64,000 nucleotides of DNA, from the NCBI RefSeq assembly GCF_019968765.1, contig NZ_CP074149.1, forward strand, positions 1,426,001 to 1,490,000, written 5' to 3'. This DNA comes from Enterobacter sp. JBIWA008. Its GTDB lineage: Bacteria; Pseudomonadota; Gammaproteobacteria; Enterobacterales; Enterobacteriaceae. Of the stretch, positions 1-8,757 are shown piece after piece. Below the pieces are notes generated by a model, which saw nothing but the letters and a program-made list of their open reading frames with translations, did no database searches and was not told the origin of the DNA. Position numbers and translations under genes: made by a program. Position 1 is the first letter of the stretch. The number at the start of each line of letters is the position of its first letter.

Positions 1-504
1 TTGCAGCTGTTCTTCTTCGCCGCCAATATTTACGGCTGGTACGCGTGGTCGCGTCAGAACAGCCAGCAGGAAGCAGAGCTTCAGATCCGCTGGCTGCCCT
101 TGCCGAAAGCCATCGCCTGGCTTGTCGCCTGCGTGGTCGCTATTGGTTTAATGACCGTTTACATCAACCCGGTGTTTGCGTTCCTGACACGTGTTGCCGT
201 TTCGGTCATGTCCGGTTTCGGCCTGAACGTGACGATGCCTGCACTTCAGCCGGATGCCTTCCCGTTCTGGGATTCCTGCATGATGGTTCTGTCGATTGCG
301 GCGATGATCCTGATGACCCGTAAATACGTTGAGAACTGGCTGCTGTGGGTCATCATTAACGTTATCAGCGTAGCGATCTTCGCCCTGCAGGGCGTCTATG
401 CGATGTCGCTGGAATACCTGCTGCTGACCTTCATCGCGCTGAACGGCAGCCGGATGTGGATTAACAGCGCGCGTGAGCGAGGTTCTCACGCGCTTTCCAG
501 CTAG
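1..504 (+). CDS. pnuC: Nicotinamide riboside transporter PnuC, 3' part only
   Basis: C-terminal 167 residues of PnuC, the inner-membrane facilitator that takes up nicotinamide riboside for NAD salvage. The reading frame is open at the left edge of the window and the first codon (TTG) is an internal leucine, not a start; compared with the roughly 239 residues of the E. coli protein, about 70 N-terminal residues lie outside. Visible are the [10 protein letters not shown] stretch near the start and four hydrophobic segments (about residues 38-56, 90-105, 110-128 and 133-147), the last ones flanking the conserved WLLWVIINV and [16 protein letters not shown] motifs. Its stop codon overlaps the stop of the convergent zitB by three bases, the arrangement seen in E. 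coli. Confidence 0.95.
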   Translation: MQLFFFAANIYGWYAWSRQNSQQEAELQIRWLPLPKAIAWLVACVVAIGLMTVYINPVFAFLTRVAVSVMSGFGLNVTMPALQPDAFPFWDSCMMVLSIAAMILMTRKYVENWLLWVIINVISVAIFALQGVYAMSLEYLLLTFIALNGSRMWINSARERGSHALSS

Positions 505-1433
505 TGGTGATGCGGATGTGAATGTCCGGACTGCGCCTCGTTAAGGTGGCAGTCCGGCCCGTTACAGGGCTGATACTCCATCTGGATGGTGGCGTGGCTA
601 ATTTCGTAGTGATGTTCAAGAAAGTGCTGGATGCGTTCTAGCAGCGCATCGTGGTCGTGAGGCGGGATCACCTGGACGTGTAGCGTCATGACCGGCTTTT
701 CCCCCACCAGCCAGACGTGCACGTGATGAACGTTGCGGACTTCAGGGACTGAACGGCGCAGGTTGCGCTTCAGCTCGTCAATATCCATAGATGTCGGTGC
801 CCCTTCAAGAAGTTCATTCACGCTCTCCTTCAGCAGCCTCCAGGCGCTGCGCAAGACCAGACAAGACACCAGCACGGACAGAATCGGATCGACAGGCGTC
901 CAGCCGGTGTAGAGGATCACCAGCGCGGCGACAATCGCCCCGACTGAGCCGAGTAAATCACCCAGAACATGCAGAGCGGCAGCACGGACGTTAAGGTTCT
1001 TTTCACCGCTGCCGCGGTGCAAAATCCAGAAGGCCAGGATATTTGCCAGCAGCCCTGCCACGGCAATCACCATCATTGTCGCCCCGGCGATCGGCTGCGG
1101 GTGTCTGAAGCGCTGTACGGCCTCCCAGACGATAAGAACGGTAATGACCACCAGCGCGATGGCGTTAACAAACGCGGCAAGGGTTGTCAGCCTCAGCCAG
1201 CCGAAGGTGTGGCGCGCATTCGGAGGACGACGCGCAAACTGCACCGCCAGCAGGGCGAAGAGTAGCGCTGCGGCATCGGTCAGCATATGTCCGGCATCAG
1301 CCAGAAGGGCCAGAGAGCCGGAAATCAGGCCGCCAATGACCTCAATGACCATAAATGTTGCCGTGATGCCAAAGGCCAGCATCAGTCGTTTAGCGTTGTC
1401 GTTGCCTGGAGACTGTGAGTGGGAGTGCGACAT
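501..1433 (-). CDS. zitB: Zinc exporter ZitB (cation diffusion facilitator)
   Basis: A 310-residue CDF-family antiporter that expels Zn2+ from the cytoplasm in exchange for protons. Six hydrophobic segments fill residues 15-185. The two zinc-site signatures HxxxD are present at H49-D53 (with D46 upstream) in TM2 and H155-D159 in TM5. The cytoplasmic C-terminal domain (about 205-290) carries HHVHVW and [11 protein letters not shown]. Both termini are rich in histidine (MSHSHS at the start, HSHPHHH at the end), typical of ZitB. Full length compared with the family (about 313). The ATG at 1433 follows a purine-rich stretch. It converges on pnuC, as in E. coli. Confidence 0.96.
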   Translation of the reverse strand: MSHSHSQSPGNDNAKRLMLAFGITATFMVIEVIGGLISGSLALLADAGHMLTDAAALLFALLAVQFARRPPNARHTFGWLRLTTLAAFVNAIALVVITVLIVWEAVQRFRHPQPIAGATMMVIAVAGLLANILAFWILHRGSGEKNLNVRAAALHVLGDLLGSVGAIVAALVILYTGWTPVDPILSVLVSCLVLRSAWRLLKESVNELLEGAPTSMDIDELKRNLRRSVPEVRNVHHVHVWLVGEKPVMTLHVQVIPPHDHDALLERIQHFLEHHYEISHATIQMEYQPCNGPDCHLNEAQSGHSHPHHH

Positions 1434-1492
1434 GTCTGCTTTCCTGAAGTGTTATTATTTTTAGTGTAGCTTTTTTAATAGGTTACTCCAAA

Positions 1493-1522
1493 AAGAAAGG
1501 AGAGCCAGAGCTCTCCTTTTTC
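1493..1522 (-). terminator. Intrinsic terminator downstream of ybgS
   Basis: Inverted repeat GGAGAGC-cag-AGCTCTCC flanked by A runs on the left and T/C runs on the right. Read on the minus strand it gives a hairpin followed by a T-rich tract just after the ybgS stop codon. Confidence 0.75.
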
Positions 1523-1539
1523 TTCCCGATCACACCCCA

Positions 1540-1920
1540 TTACTGGGTGGTGCCATCGGTTTTGGTATTCGCATCGTTCCCTACTTTGTCATTAGGATCG
1601 GGGCATTTCCCGTCCTTACACATCGAGTTCTTATGAACCTCATCCGCACTCATATTGTCATGATTCATGGTGCCGGAACCGCTGCTGTTGGGATGCAGCA
1701 TCGTGCCGCCGGTGTTGCTGTTACCGGTATTGATCTGGCTGTTGTCGACATTATTCGGGGCAATATTCTGTTTCGCATCAGGGGCGGGCTGGCCTGCTGC
1801 TGCTGCCGCATTCGCATCCCCGTTGCTGTCTGATGTGCCCGTTTCCGCGGCCAGGACGCTACCGCTGGCCAGAGTGAGTGTGGCGGTCAGGAAGAGGGTT
1901 GCCAGTTTTGTCATTTTCAT
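1540..1920 (-). CDS. ybgS: Small secreted protein YbgS, function unknown
   Basis: A 126-residue exported protein homologous to E. coli YbgS. The start is placed at the ATG of [10 protein letters not shown], spaced seven bases from an AGGAG; an adjacent ATG three bases upstream is also possible. Residues 1-24 form a Sec signal peptide (hydrophobic core [13 protein letters not shown], cleavage after VLA). The mature part is low-complexity and hydrophilic, rich in Asn, Asp, Gly, Ala and Thr, with one cysteine pair in the motif [12 protein letters not shown] near the C-terminus and a conserved tail TKTDGTTQ. Likely periplasmic and disordered apart from a possible disulfide. Its position next to aroG matches E. 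coli. No biochemical role is known to me. Confidence 0.9.
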   Translation of the reverse strand: MKMTKLATLFLTATLTLASGSVLAAETGTSDSNGDANAAAAAGQPAPDAKQNIAPNNVDNSQINTGNSNTGGTMLHPNSSGSGTMNHDNMSADEVHKNSMCKDGKCPDPNDKVGNDANTKTDGTTQ

Positions 1921-2132
1921 CATGGTGCTCCTGTTCTTGTCGTTAAGCTGGATAACATTCTCCAACAGTGCATCTGTTTTAGAGGCGAAAGATTCCGCCT
2001 TACGGACTTACGTCAGTAGGGAATCGCGTTTAAGCGTGTAAAATTGGGTGTTACAGTTAAAAAGCTTAGGTTAGATCTCATTTTTCGCTATTTTGTGGCG
2101 ATTTTTAGGCGAATTCCAGGAATTATCTGCGT

Positions 2133-2158
2133 GAAGTGTAAAACCGTGTTTACACTTC
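2133..2158 (+). promoter_or_regulatory. TyrR box upstream of aroG
   Basis: Perfect inverted repeat with 10-base arms, GAAGTGTAAA-N6-TTTACACTTC, containing the TyrR consensus TGTAAA-N6-TTTACA at 2137-2154. It ends 66 bases before the aroG start, where TyrR with phenylalanine represses aroG in E. coli. Confidence 0.88.
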
Positions 2159-2224
2159 CTGATCGACAAGATAGATTGAAAGGATTGCTTTCATTACTAA
2201 AGATATGGCAGAGCTGGAAAGAAA

Positions 2225-3277
2225 ATGAATTATCAGAACGACGATTTACGTATTAAAGAGATCAATGAGTTATTACCTCCTGTAGCGCTCCTTGAGAAAT
2301 TCCCCGCCACTGAAAATGCCGCAAACACGGTTTCTCATGCTCGTAAAGCGATCCATAAGATCCTGAAAGGTAATGACGATCGTCTTCTGGTGGTGATTGG
2401 CCCGTGCTCTATTCACGATCCTGCAGCCGCGAAAGAGTACGCAGCCCGTCTGCTCACCCTCCGTGAAGAGCTGAAGGACGAGCTGGAAATCGTGATGCGC
2501 GTCTATTTTGAAAAACCGCGCACCACCGTGGGCTGGAAAGGGCTGATTAACGATCCGCACATGGATAACAGCTTCCAGATCAACGACGGTCTGCGCATTG
2601 CGCGCAAGCTGCTGCTGGAGATCAACGACAGCGGCCTGCCTGCGGCCGGTGAATTCCTGGACATGATTACGCCACAATACCTGGCAGACCTGATGAGCTG
2701 GGGCGCAATTGGTGCCCGCACTACTGAATCTCAGGTTCACCGCGAGCTGGCGTCCGGTCTTTCTTGCCCGGTGGGTTTCAAAAACGGCACTGACGGCACC
2801 ATTAAGGTGGCTATCGACGCCATCAACGCAGCGGGCGCGCCGCACTGCTTCCTTTCCGTGACCAAATGGGGTCATTCCGCCATCGTTAACACCAGCGGTA
2901 ACGGCGACTGCCATATCATTCTGCGCGGCGGCAAAGAGCCAAACTACAGTGCGAAACACGTGGCAGAGGTGAAAGTCGGGCTGGAAAAAGCCGGGCTACC
3001 ACCGCAGGTCATGATCGATTTTAGCCATGCCAACTCCAGCAAGCAGTTTAAAAAGCAGATGGAAGTGGGGGCAGACGTCTGCCAGCAGATTGCCGGCGGT
3101 GAGAAAGCGGTGATTGGGGTGATGATAGAAAGCCATCTGGTTGAAGGTAACCAGAACCTGGAAGGCAGTGAACCGCTGGTGTATGGCAAAAGCGTGACCG
3201 ATGCCTGCATTGGCTGGGACGATACCGATACCATCCTGCGTCAACTGGCGAATGCGGTAAAAGCGCGTCGCGGCTGA
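2225..3277 (+). CDS. aroG: DAHP synthase, phenylalanine-sensitive (AroG)
   Basis: First enzyme of the shikimate pathway: condenses phosphoenolpyruvate with erythrose 4-phosphate to DAHP in the cytoplasm. The 350-residue protein is the same length as E. coli AroG. The metal ligand C61 lies in GPCSIHD; the substrate loop FEKPRTTVGWKG (95-106) and the C-terminal metal-binding DFSHANSS and GVMIESHL motifs are intact. Residues that form the phenylalanine feedback pocket in E. coli AroG (P150, L175, L179, S180) are all present, so the enzyme should be Phe-sensitive rather than the Tyr or Trp isoenzyme. The upstream perfect TyrR box agrees with this assignment. Confidence 0.97.
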   Translation: MNYQNDDLRIKEINELLPPVALLEKFPATENAANTVSHARKAIHKILKGNDDRLLVVIGPCSIHDPAAAKEYAARLLTLREELKDELEIVMRVYFEKPRTTVGWKGLINDPHMDNSFQINDGLRIARKLLLEINDSGLPAAGEFLDMITPQYLADLMSWGAIGARTTESQVHRELASGLSCPVGFKNGTDGTIKVAIDAINAAGAPHCFLSVTKWGHSAIVNTSGNGDCHIILRGGKEPNYSAKHVAEVKVGLEKAGLPPQVMIDFSHANSSKQFKKQMEVGADVCQQIAGGEKAVIGVMIESHLVEGNQNLEGSEPLVYGKSVTDACIGWDDTDTILRQLANAVKARRG

Positions 3278-3291
3278 ATTCTCAGGCACAA

Positions 3292-3325
3292 ATAAAAAAG
3301 CGCGGAAGGCTCCGCGCTTTTTTTA
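3292..3325. terminator. Bidirectional terminator between aroG and gpmA
   Basis: A-run, AGCGCGGA-aggc-TCCGCGCT hairpin, T-run. The symmetry of the A and T runs lets it end aroG on the plus strand and gpmA on the minus strand; the genes converge with 61 bases between them. Confidence 0.88.
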
Positions 3326-3338
3326 TGTCTGGCGAAAA

Positions 3339-4091
3339 TTACTTCGCTTTACCCTGGTTTGCGACAGCCGCTGCTTTCGCTGCGATCTCATCTGCGTTAC
3401 CCAGATAGTAGTGTTTGATTGGCTTGAAGTTTTCGTCGAACTCATACACCAGCGGTACGCCAGTTGGGATGTTCAGTTCGAGGATTTCGTCTTCACCCAT
3501 GTTGTCCAGGTATTTCACCAGCGCACGCAGGGAGTTACCGTGAGCAGCGATGATCACGCGCTCGCCGCTTTTCAGGCGTGGCAGAATGGTTTCGTTCCAG
3601 TAAGGCACAACGCGGTCGATGGTCAGCGCCAGGCTCTCGGTGGTTGGCAGCTCAGCGTCGGTCAGTTTCGCGTAACGCGGGTCGTGACCAGGGTAGCGCT
3701 CGTCATCTTTGGTAAGCTCTGGTGGGGTGACCGCGAAGCCGCGACGCCACTGTTTAACCTGCTCGTCACCGTATTTCTCAGCGGTTTCCGCTTTGTTCAG
3801 GCCCTGCAGCGCACCGTAGTGACGTTCGTTTAGTTTCCAGGACTTCTCAACCGGCAGCCAGGCCTGATCCAGTTCGTCAAGCACGTTCCACAGGGTGTGG
3901 ATGGCACGTTTCAGCACAGAGGTGTAAGCAAAATCAAAGCTGAAGCCTTCTTCCTTCAGCAGTTTACCTGCTGCTTTTGCTTCGCTTACGCCTTTCTCAG
4001 ACAGATCAACGTCGTACCAACCGGTAAAGCGGTTTTCGTTGTTCCACTGGCTTTCGCCGTGACGCACCAGGACCAGCTTAGTTATAGCCAT
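3339..4091 (-). CDS. gpmA: 2,3-bisphosphoglycerate-dependent phosphoglycerate mutase
   Basis: Glycolytic enzyme interconverting 3- and 2-phosphoglycerate through a phosphohistidine. The 250-residue protein matches E. coli GpmA over its whole length. The catalytic RHGESQWN motif places the phosphorylated histidine at residue 11; the second catalytic histidine lies in [14 protein letters not shown] (about 184), and the [15 protein letters not shown] substrate region is intact. The C-terminal tail (about 230-250, rich in Ala and Lys) that gates the active site is present. Monocistronic: a terminator follows and a Fur-like box precedes it. Confidence 0.97.
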   Translation of the reverse strand: MAITKLVLVRHGESQWNNENRFTGWYDVDLSEKGVSEAKAAGKLLKEEGFSFDFAYTSVLKRAIHTLWNVLDELDQAWLPVEKSWKLNERHYGALQGLNKAETAEKYGDEQVKQWRRGFAVTPPELTKDDERYPGHDPRYAKLTDAELPTTESLALTIDRVVPYWNETILPRLKSGERVIIAAHGNSLRALVKYLDNMGEDEILELNIPTGVPLVYEFDENFKPIKHYYLGNADEIAAKAAAVANQGKAK

Positions 4092-4114
4092 CTCTTACTC
4101 CTCAAGCATTTTTA

Positions 4115-4136
4115 GAATGATAACAATTCTCATTAT
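4115..4136 (-). promoter_or_regulatory. Fur-like box upstream of gpmA
   Basis: AT-rich imperfect palindrome with arms AATGA and TCATT around TAACAATTC, resembling the Fur consensus GATAATGATAATCATTATC. It lies 24-45 bases upstream of the gpmA start codon. E. coli gpmA has been reported to be Fur-controlled; here it is a sequence match only. Confidence 0.6.
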
Positions 4137-4266
4137 ATTGCCGTGACCGTGCCACCAGCAACGCTTAACCCTAACCATAGCGAAAATAGTCTCTGAGTGT
4201 AAGATGCTTGTGAATCCAGGGTTGTGATTTTGTCTGCGATCGGCGCTATTTTCAGCAAGGCATGCA

Positions 4267-4293
4267 GAAAAAAGCCCTCCGGAGGGAGGGCTG
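4267..4293 (-). terminator. Intrinsic terminator after galM
   Basis: On the minus strand GCCCTCC-ctc-CGGAGGGC is followed by TTTTTT. It lies just after the galM stop and ends the galETKM operon. Confidence 0.85.
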
Positions 4294-4297
4294 GACA

Positions 4298-5338
4298 TTA
4301 ATGTGGAATAAAATGGTATTCCGTCATGCTCACGTACTCTTCACCCGGGCGCAGCACGCACCCAGGCTGCGGCCATTCCGGGTGGTTTGGGCTGTCCGGC
4401 AGGAACTCGCTCTCCAGCGCCAGGCCTTGCCAGTCGCTGTACTCATCGTGTTCGCGCGCCGTCGTGCCGCCGAGGTAGTTGCCTGAATAGAACTGCAGGG
4501 CAGGGGCAGTGGTGTAAACCGTCATCTGCAGCTTCTCATCCGCAGACCAGACCTGCGCGGCAGGCTGTTTTACATCACCTTTGGCCTGCAGCAGGAAAGC
4601 GTGATCGTAGCCTTTCACCTTACGCTGATCGTCATCGCTCAGGAAATCCTGGGCGATGGTTTTCGCGCTGCGGAAGTCAAAGCTGGTGCCGCTCACGTCT
4701 TTAAGGCCCTGATACGGAATGCCCATCTCGTCAACCGGCAGATACGCATCCGCCAGGATCTGCAGCTTGTGCTCACGCACGTCGCACTGGCTACCGTCCA
4801 GATTAAAGTACGCATGATTGGTCAGGTTGACAGGACACGGCTTGTCGACCGTCGCACGGTATTCAATGGCGATACGGTTGTCGTCGGTCAGCGTAAAGCG
4901 CGCGGACGCGATAAGGTTCCCCGGGAAGCCCTGATCGCCATCAGGCGAATCCAGCGAGAACAGCACTTCCCCGTCGTTTTGACGAACAATCTTCCAGCGG
5001 CGTTTATCAAACCCGTCCGGTCCGCCGTGCAGCTGGTTCTCACCCTGGCTTGGAAGCAGGGTGTACTGCTCGCCGTCGAGCTCAAAACGGCTCTTCGCGA
5101 TGCGGTTAGCATAGCGCCCAACGGATGCGCCCAGATAGGCGGACTGATTGACGTACTGCTCAGGCGAGGCGCAGCCGAGCAGGGTCTCGCGCACGCTGCC
5201 GTCCGGCATCGGTACGCGGGCAGAAAGAAGGGTCGCCCCCCAGTCCATCACCGTAACGACCATCCCCGCGCTGTTGCGCAGGGTTAACAGACGATACGGC
5301 AGACCATCCGGTGCGAGTGTAGGCGTTTCGTTTAGCAC
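4298..5338 (-). CDS. galM: Aldose 1-epimerase (galactose mutarotase)
   Basis: Converts beta-D-galactose to the alpha anomer, the substrate of galactokinase, at the head of the Leloir pathway. The 346-residue protein is the usual length. The mutarotase signature is complete: [12 protein letters not shown] near residue 72, the catalytic histidine in [13 protein letters not shown] (about 175) and the catalytic glutamate in [18 protein letters not shown] (about 309). Last gene of galETKM; it overlaps the end of galK by seven bases, indicating translational coupling. Confidence 0.97.
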   Translation of the reverse strand: MLNETPTLAPDGLPYRLLTLRNSAGMVVTVMDWGATLLSARVPMPDGSVRETLLGCASPEQYVNQSAYLGASVGRYANRIAKSRFELDGEQYTLLPSQGENQLHGGPDGFDKRRWKIVRQNDGEVLFSLDSPDGDQGFPGNLIASARFTLTDDNRIAIEYRATVDKPCPVNLTNHAYFNLDGSQCDVREHKLQILADAYLPVDEMGIPYQGLKDVSGTSFDFRSAKTIAQDFLSDDDQRKVKGYDHAFLLQAKGDVKQPAAQVWSADEKLQMTVYTTAPALQFYSGNYLGGTTAREHDEYSDWQGLALESEFLPDSPNHPEWPQPGCVLRPGEEYVSMTEYHFIPH

Positions 5339-6480
5339 TGTCCGGCTCCTTGTGATGCTTTACAAACATAGAAGGTTTCTTTGATGCCTGTTTTTGCTTC
5401 GTACTGCTTCGCGACGGCGTCCTGGACGGCAGGGACCAGCTCTTCTGGCACCAGCGCAACGATGCATCCGCCAAAACCGCCGCCCGTCATGCGAACGCCA
5501 CCTTTGTCGCCAATGGTAGCTTTAACGATGTCCACCAGGGTGTCGATCTGCGGCACGGTGATTTCAAAATCGTCGCGCATGGAGGCGTGAGATTCAGCCA
5601 TCAGCTCACCCATGCGTTTCAGGTCACCTTTCGCCAGCGCGGAGGCGGCTTCAACGGTACGGGCATTTTCCGTCAGCACGTGACGAACGCGTTTAGCGAC
5701 GATCGGATCCAGCTCGTGCGCCACTTTGTTAAATTCATTGAGCGTCACGTCGCGCAGGGCAGGCTGCTGGAAGAAGCGGGCGCCGGTTTCACACTGTTGG
5801 CGGCGGGTGTTGTATTCGCTGCCCACCAGCGTGCGCTTAAAGTTGCTGTTGACGATCACCACCGCCGCGCCTTTCGGCAGGGGAACGGCTTTGGTACCCA
5901 GCGAGCGGCAATCAATTAACAGGGCATGCTCTTTTTTGCCGAGCGCGGAGATCAGCTGGTCCATAATGCCGCAGTTACAGCCCACGAACTGGTTTTCTGC
6001 TTCCTGACCGTTCAGGGCAATTTGCGCGCCGTCCAGCGGTAAATGATAAAGCTGCTGGAACACGGTGCCAACGGCGACTTCCAGTGACGCAGAGGAGCTT
6101 AATCCCGCACCCTGCGGCACGTTGCCGCTGATGACTAAATCCGCACCGCCAAAGTTCTTGTTACGCTTCTGAAGGTGTTTCACCACCCCGCGCACGTAGT
6201 TAGACCACTGCTGGCTGTCGTGCGTCACAATCGGGGCATCAAGGGAAAACTCGTCCGTCTCATTACCGTAATCCGCCGCAACCACGCGGACTTTACGGTC
6301 GTCGCGCTTCGCACAGCTGATGACTGTCTGGTAATCGATAGCGCACGGCAGCACGAAACCGTCGTTATAGTCGGTGTGTTCACCGATAAGGTTAACGCGG
6401 CCTGGTGCCTGGATAACGTGGGTGGCAGGGTAGCCAAATTTCTCAGCAAACAGGGATTGTGTTTTATCTTTCAGACTCAT
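5332..6480 (-). CDS. galK: Galactokinase
   Basis: ATP-dependent kinase forming alpha-D-galactose 1-phosphate; GHMP superfamily. All three family motifs are present in the 382-residue protein: the galactose-binding signature [17 protein letters not shown] (about 26-42), the phosphate-binding [18 protein letters not shown] (about 118-135) and the C-terminal [13 protein letters not shown]. The catalytic aspartate lies in [14 protein letters not shown]. Same length as E. coli GalK. Starts three bases after the galT stop and overlaps galM, so it sits inside a tightly coupled operon. Confidence 0.98.
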   Translation of the reverse strand: MSLKDKTQSLFAEKFGYPATHVIQAPGRVNLIGEHTDYNDGFVLPCAIDYQTVISCAKRDDRKVRVVAADYGNETDEFSLDAPIVTHDSQQWSNYVRGVVKHLQKRNKNFGGADLVISGNVPQGAGLSSSASLEVAVGTVFQQLYHLPLDGAQIALNGQEAENQFVGCNCGIMDQLISALGKKEHALLIDCRSLGTKAVPLPKGAAVVIVNSNFKRTLVGSEYNTRRQQCETGARFFQQPALRDVTLNEFNKVAHELDPIVAKRVRHVLTENARTVEAASALAKGDLKRMGELMAESHASMRDDFEITVPQIDTLVDIVKATIGDKGGVRMTGGGFGGCIVALVPEELVPAVQDAVAKQYEAKTGIKETFYVCKASQGAGQC

Positions 6481-6483
6481 TTT

Positions 6484-7530
6484 TTAGACTCCTGATTCGC
6501 GATAGTGGACGTCGCTAACGGCACGCAGACGTTCTGCTGCCTGTTCCGCCGTCAGGTCACGCTGGGTTTCTGCCAGCATTTCATAGCCCACCATAAATTT
6601 ACGTACCGTCGCAGAGCGCAGCAGCGGCGGATAGAAATGGGCGTGCAGCTGCCAGTGTTGATTCTCTTCGCCGTTAAACGGAGCGCCGTGCCAGCCCATG
6701 GAGTACGGGAAGGAGCACTGGAAAAGGTTGTCGTAACGGCTGGTCAGCTTTTTCAGCGCCAGGACAAGGTCGTCGCGCTGCGCGTCGCTGAGATCGGTGA
6801 TGCGCTGCACGTGCGCTTTCGGCAGCAGCAGCGTTTCAAACGGCCATGCGGCCCAGTAAGGGACGACGGCCAGCCAGTGTTCGGTTTCCACCACGGTGCG
6901 GCTGCCGTCGGCCAGCTCACGCTGGGTGTAATCCACCAGCATCGGCGAACCGTTTTCCGCGTAATACGCTTTCTGCAGACGGTCTTCACGCTCGGCTTCG
7001 TTAGGCAGGAAGCTGTTCGCCCAGATCTGGCCGTGCGGGTGCGGGTTAGAGCAGCCCATGGCCGCGCCTTTGTTTTCGAACACCTGCACCCACGGATAGC
7101 TCTGCCCCAGCTCTGCGGTTTGCGACTGCCAGGTGCTGACGACCTCTTTCAGCGCGTCCACGCTCAGCTCCGGCAGCGTTTTGCTGTGATCGGGCGAGAA
7201 GCAGATCACGCGGCTGGTTCCGCGCGCGCTTTCGCAGCGCATCAGCGGATCGTGGCTGTCCGGCGCGTCCGGCGTTTCGGTCATCAGGGCGGCAAAATCG
7301 TTGGTGAAGACGAAGGTACCTTTGTAGTCCGGGTTTTTATCCCCGGTGACGCGCGTGTTGCCCGGACAGAGGAAGCAGTCCGGGTCGTGCTGCGGCAGCG
7401 TCTGTTTTGCAGGCGTCTCCTGCGCTCCCTGCCAGGGTCGCTTGGCGCGATGCGGAGAAACCAAAATCCATTGCCCGCTTAACGGGTTAAAACGACGATG
7501 CGGATGATCGACGGGATTAAATTGCGTCAT
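6484..7530 (-). CDS. galT: Galactose-1-phosphate uridylyltransferase
   Basis: Swaps UMP between UDP-glucose and galactose 1-phosphate through a uridylyl-histidine intermediate. In the 348-residue protein the HPHPHG-type active site reads [10 protein letters not shown] with the nucleophile at H166; zinc ligands C52, C55, H115 and H164 are all present. The C-terminal GWHGAPF and [11 protein letters not shown] motifs are intact. Second gene of galETKM, nine bases after galE. Confidence 0.98.
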   Translation of the reverse strand: MTQFNPVDHPHRRFNPLSGQWILVSPHRAKRPWQGAQETPAKQTLPQHDPDCFLCPGNTRVTGDKNPDYKGTFVFTNDFAALMTETPDAPDSHDPLMRCESARGTSRVICFSPDHSKTLPELSVDALKEVVSTWQSQTAELGQSYPWVQVFENKGAAMGCSNPHPHGQIWANSFLPNEAEREDRLQKAYYAENGSPMLVDYTQRELADGSRTVVETEHWLAVVPYWAAWPFETLLLPKAHVQRITDLSDAQRDDLVLALKKLTSRYDNLFQCSFPYSMGWHGAPFNGEENQHWQLHAHFYPPLLRSATVRKFMVGYEMLAETQRDLTAEQAAERLRAVSDVHYRESGV

Positions 7531-7539
7531 GACGGATCC

Positions 7540-8556
7540 TTAGTCCGGATAGCCTTGCGGGTGGCGTGACTGCCAGTGCCAGGTATCCTGTGCCATTTCA
7601 TCAAGCGTGCGCGTCACACGCCAGTTAAGCTCTTTGTCGGCTTTGGTGGCATCGGCCCAGTAAGCAGGCAGGTCGCCATCACGACGCGGAGCGAAGTGGT
7701 AGTTCACCGGCTTACCGCAGGCTTTGCTGAAGGCGTTAACCACGTCCAGCACGCTGCTGCCGACTCCGGCGCCGAGGTTGTAAATATGCACGCCCGGTTT
7801 GTCAGCCAGCTGCTGCATGGCCGCAACGTGACCGTCGGCCAGATCCATGACGTGGATGTAGTCGCGCACGCCGGTGCCATCTTCGGTCGGATAGTCATTG
7901 CCAAAAATCGCCAGCGAGTCGCGGCGACCCACGGCAACCTGAGCGATATACGGCATCAGGTTGTTCGGAATGCCCTGCGGATCTTCACCCATATCGCCAG
8001 ACGGATGCGCGCCGACCGGGTTGAAGTAGCGCAGCAGCGCGAAGCTCCACTCCGGCTGTGCTTTTTGCAGGTCGGTCAGGATCTGCTCCACCATCAGCTT
8101 GCTTTTGCCGTACGGGCTTTGCGGCGTACCGGTCGGGAAGCTTTCAACGTAAGGGATTTTGGGCTGATCGCCGTAGACGGTAGCGGAGGAGCTAAAGATG
8201 AAGTTTTTGACGTTGGCCGCGCGCATGGCGGAGATGAGGCGCAGGGTACCGTTGACGTTGTTGTCGTAATACTCAAGCGGCTTCGCAACGGATTCACCGA
8301 CCGCTTTCAGACCCGCGAAGTGGATCACCGCTTCGATGGCGTGGTCGTGAAGGATCTCGGTCATCAGCGCTTCGTTGCGGATGTCGCCTTCCACGAAAGT
8401 CGGTTGTTTACCGCCAAGGCGTTCAATCACCGGCAGCACGCTGCGCTTACTGTTGCACAGGTTGTCGAGAATGATGACGTCGTGACCGTTTTGCAGCAGT
8501 TGCACGCAGGTATGACTACCTATGTAACCGCTACCACCTGTTACCAGAACTCGCAT
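7540..8556 (-). CDS. galE: UDP-glucose 4-epimerase
   Basis: NAD-dependent short-chain dehydrogenase-type enzyme interconverting UDP-galactose and UDP-glucose. The start at 8556 (MRVLVTGGSGYIGSH) gives 338 residues, the E. coli length, and follows a GGAG ribosome site; an in-frame upstream extension to 8598 runs into the promoter and is not likely used. Rossmann motif TGGSGYIG at 6-13, catalytic S124 and Y149xxxK153 are present. First gene of the gal operon. The internal operator OI lies within codons 7-12. Confidence 0.98.
   Translation of the reverse strand: MRVLVTGGSGYIGSHTCVQLLQNGHDVIILDNLCNSKRSVLPVIERLGGKQPTFVEGDIRNEALMTEILHDHAIEAVIHFAGLKAVGESVAKPLEYYDNNVNGTLRLISAMRAANVKNFIFSSSATVYGDQPKIPYVESFPTGTPQSPYGKSKLMVEQILTDLQKAQPEWSFALLRYFNPVGAHPSGDMGEDPQGIPNNLMPYIAQVAVGRRDSLAIFGNDYPTEDGTGVRDYIHVMDLADGHVAAMQQLADKPGVHIYNLGAGVGSSVLDVVNAFSKACGKPVNYHFAPRRDGDLPAYWADATKADKELNWRVTRTLDEMAQDTWHWQSRHPQGYPD
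8522..8537 (-). promoter_or_regulatory. Gal internal operator OI, inside galE
   Basis: On the minus strand the 16-mer GTGGTAGCGGTTACAT is identical to my memory of the E. coli OI operator, lying about 20-35 bases into galE. With the external operator it would allow GalR-mediated DNA looping. Confidence 0.88.
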
Positions 8557-8575
8557 ATTTCGCTCCATTGGGCTT

Positions 8576-8625
8576 ATGGTATGTAATAACCATAGCATAA
8601 CAGAGACGCGAAAAGTGTGACATGG
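8576..8625 (-). promoter_or_regulatory. gal promoters P1/P2 and CRP site
   Basis: On the minus strand, CATGTCACACTTTTCGCG (CRP half site TCACA at 8616-8620) is followed by the overlapping -10 elements TATGCTATGG, the arrangement of E. coli galP2 and galP1. This supports cAMP-CRP control of transcription from P1. Confidence 0.78.
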
Positions 8626-8634
8626 GATAAAATA

Positions 8635-8650
8635 GTGGTATCGTTTACAC
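8635..8650 (-). promoter_or_regulatory. Gal external operator OE
   Basis: Minus-strand 16-mer GTGTAAACGATACCAC fits the GalR/GalS consensus GTGTAANCGNTTNCAC apart from one or two positions. It lies upstream of the CRP site, about 113 bases from the centre of OI, matching the E. coli two-operator layout. Confidence 0.88.
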
Positions 8651-8729
8651 TCGTTTTCACACTCACTTTTTCAATGACTGAGCGCATTCTAGATCAAAGA
8701 GATAGCGATGTATTGATGCAAGTTATCTG

Positions 8730-8753
8730 AAAAAGAGGAGGGCGGAGCCCTCC
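8730..8753 (-). terminator. Intrinsic terminator after modF
   Basis: Minus-strand hairpin GGAGGGC-tcc-GCCCTCC followed by TCTTTTT. It separates modF from the gal promoter immediately downstream on the same strand. Confidence 0.82.
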
Positions 8754-8757
8754 ACGA

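Noticed and set aside
7576..8586. Long plus-strand frame opposite galE (336 codons)
   Set aside because: Runs antisense through galE; the GC-rich third positions of galE keep the opposite frame open. Composition is rich in Arg, His and Val with no domain.
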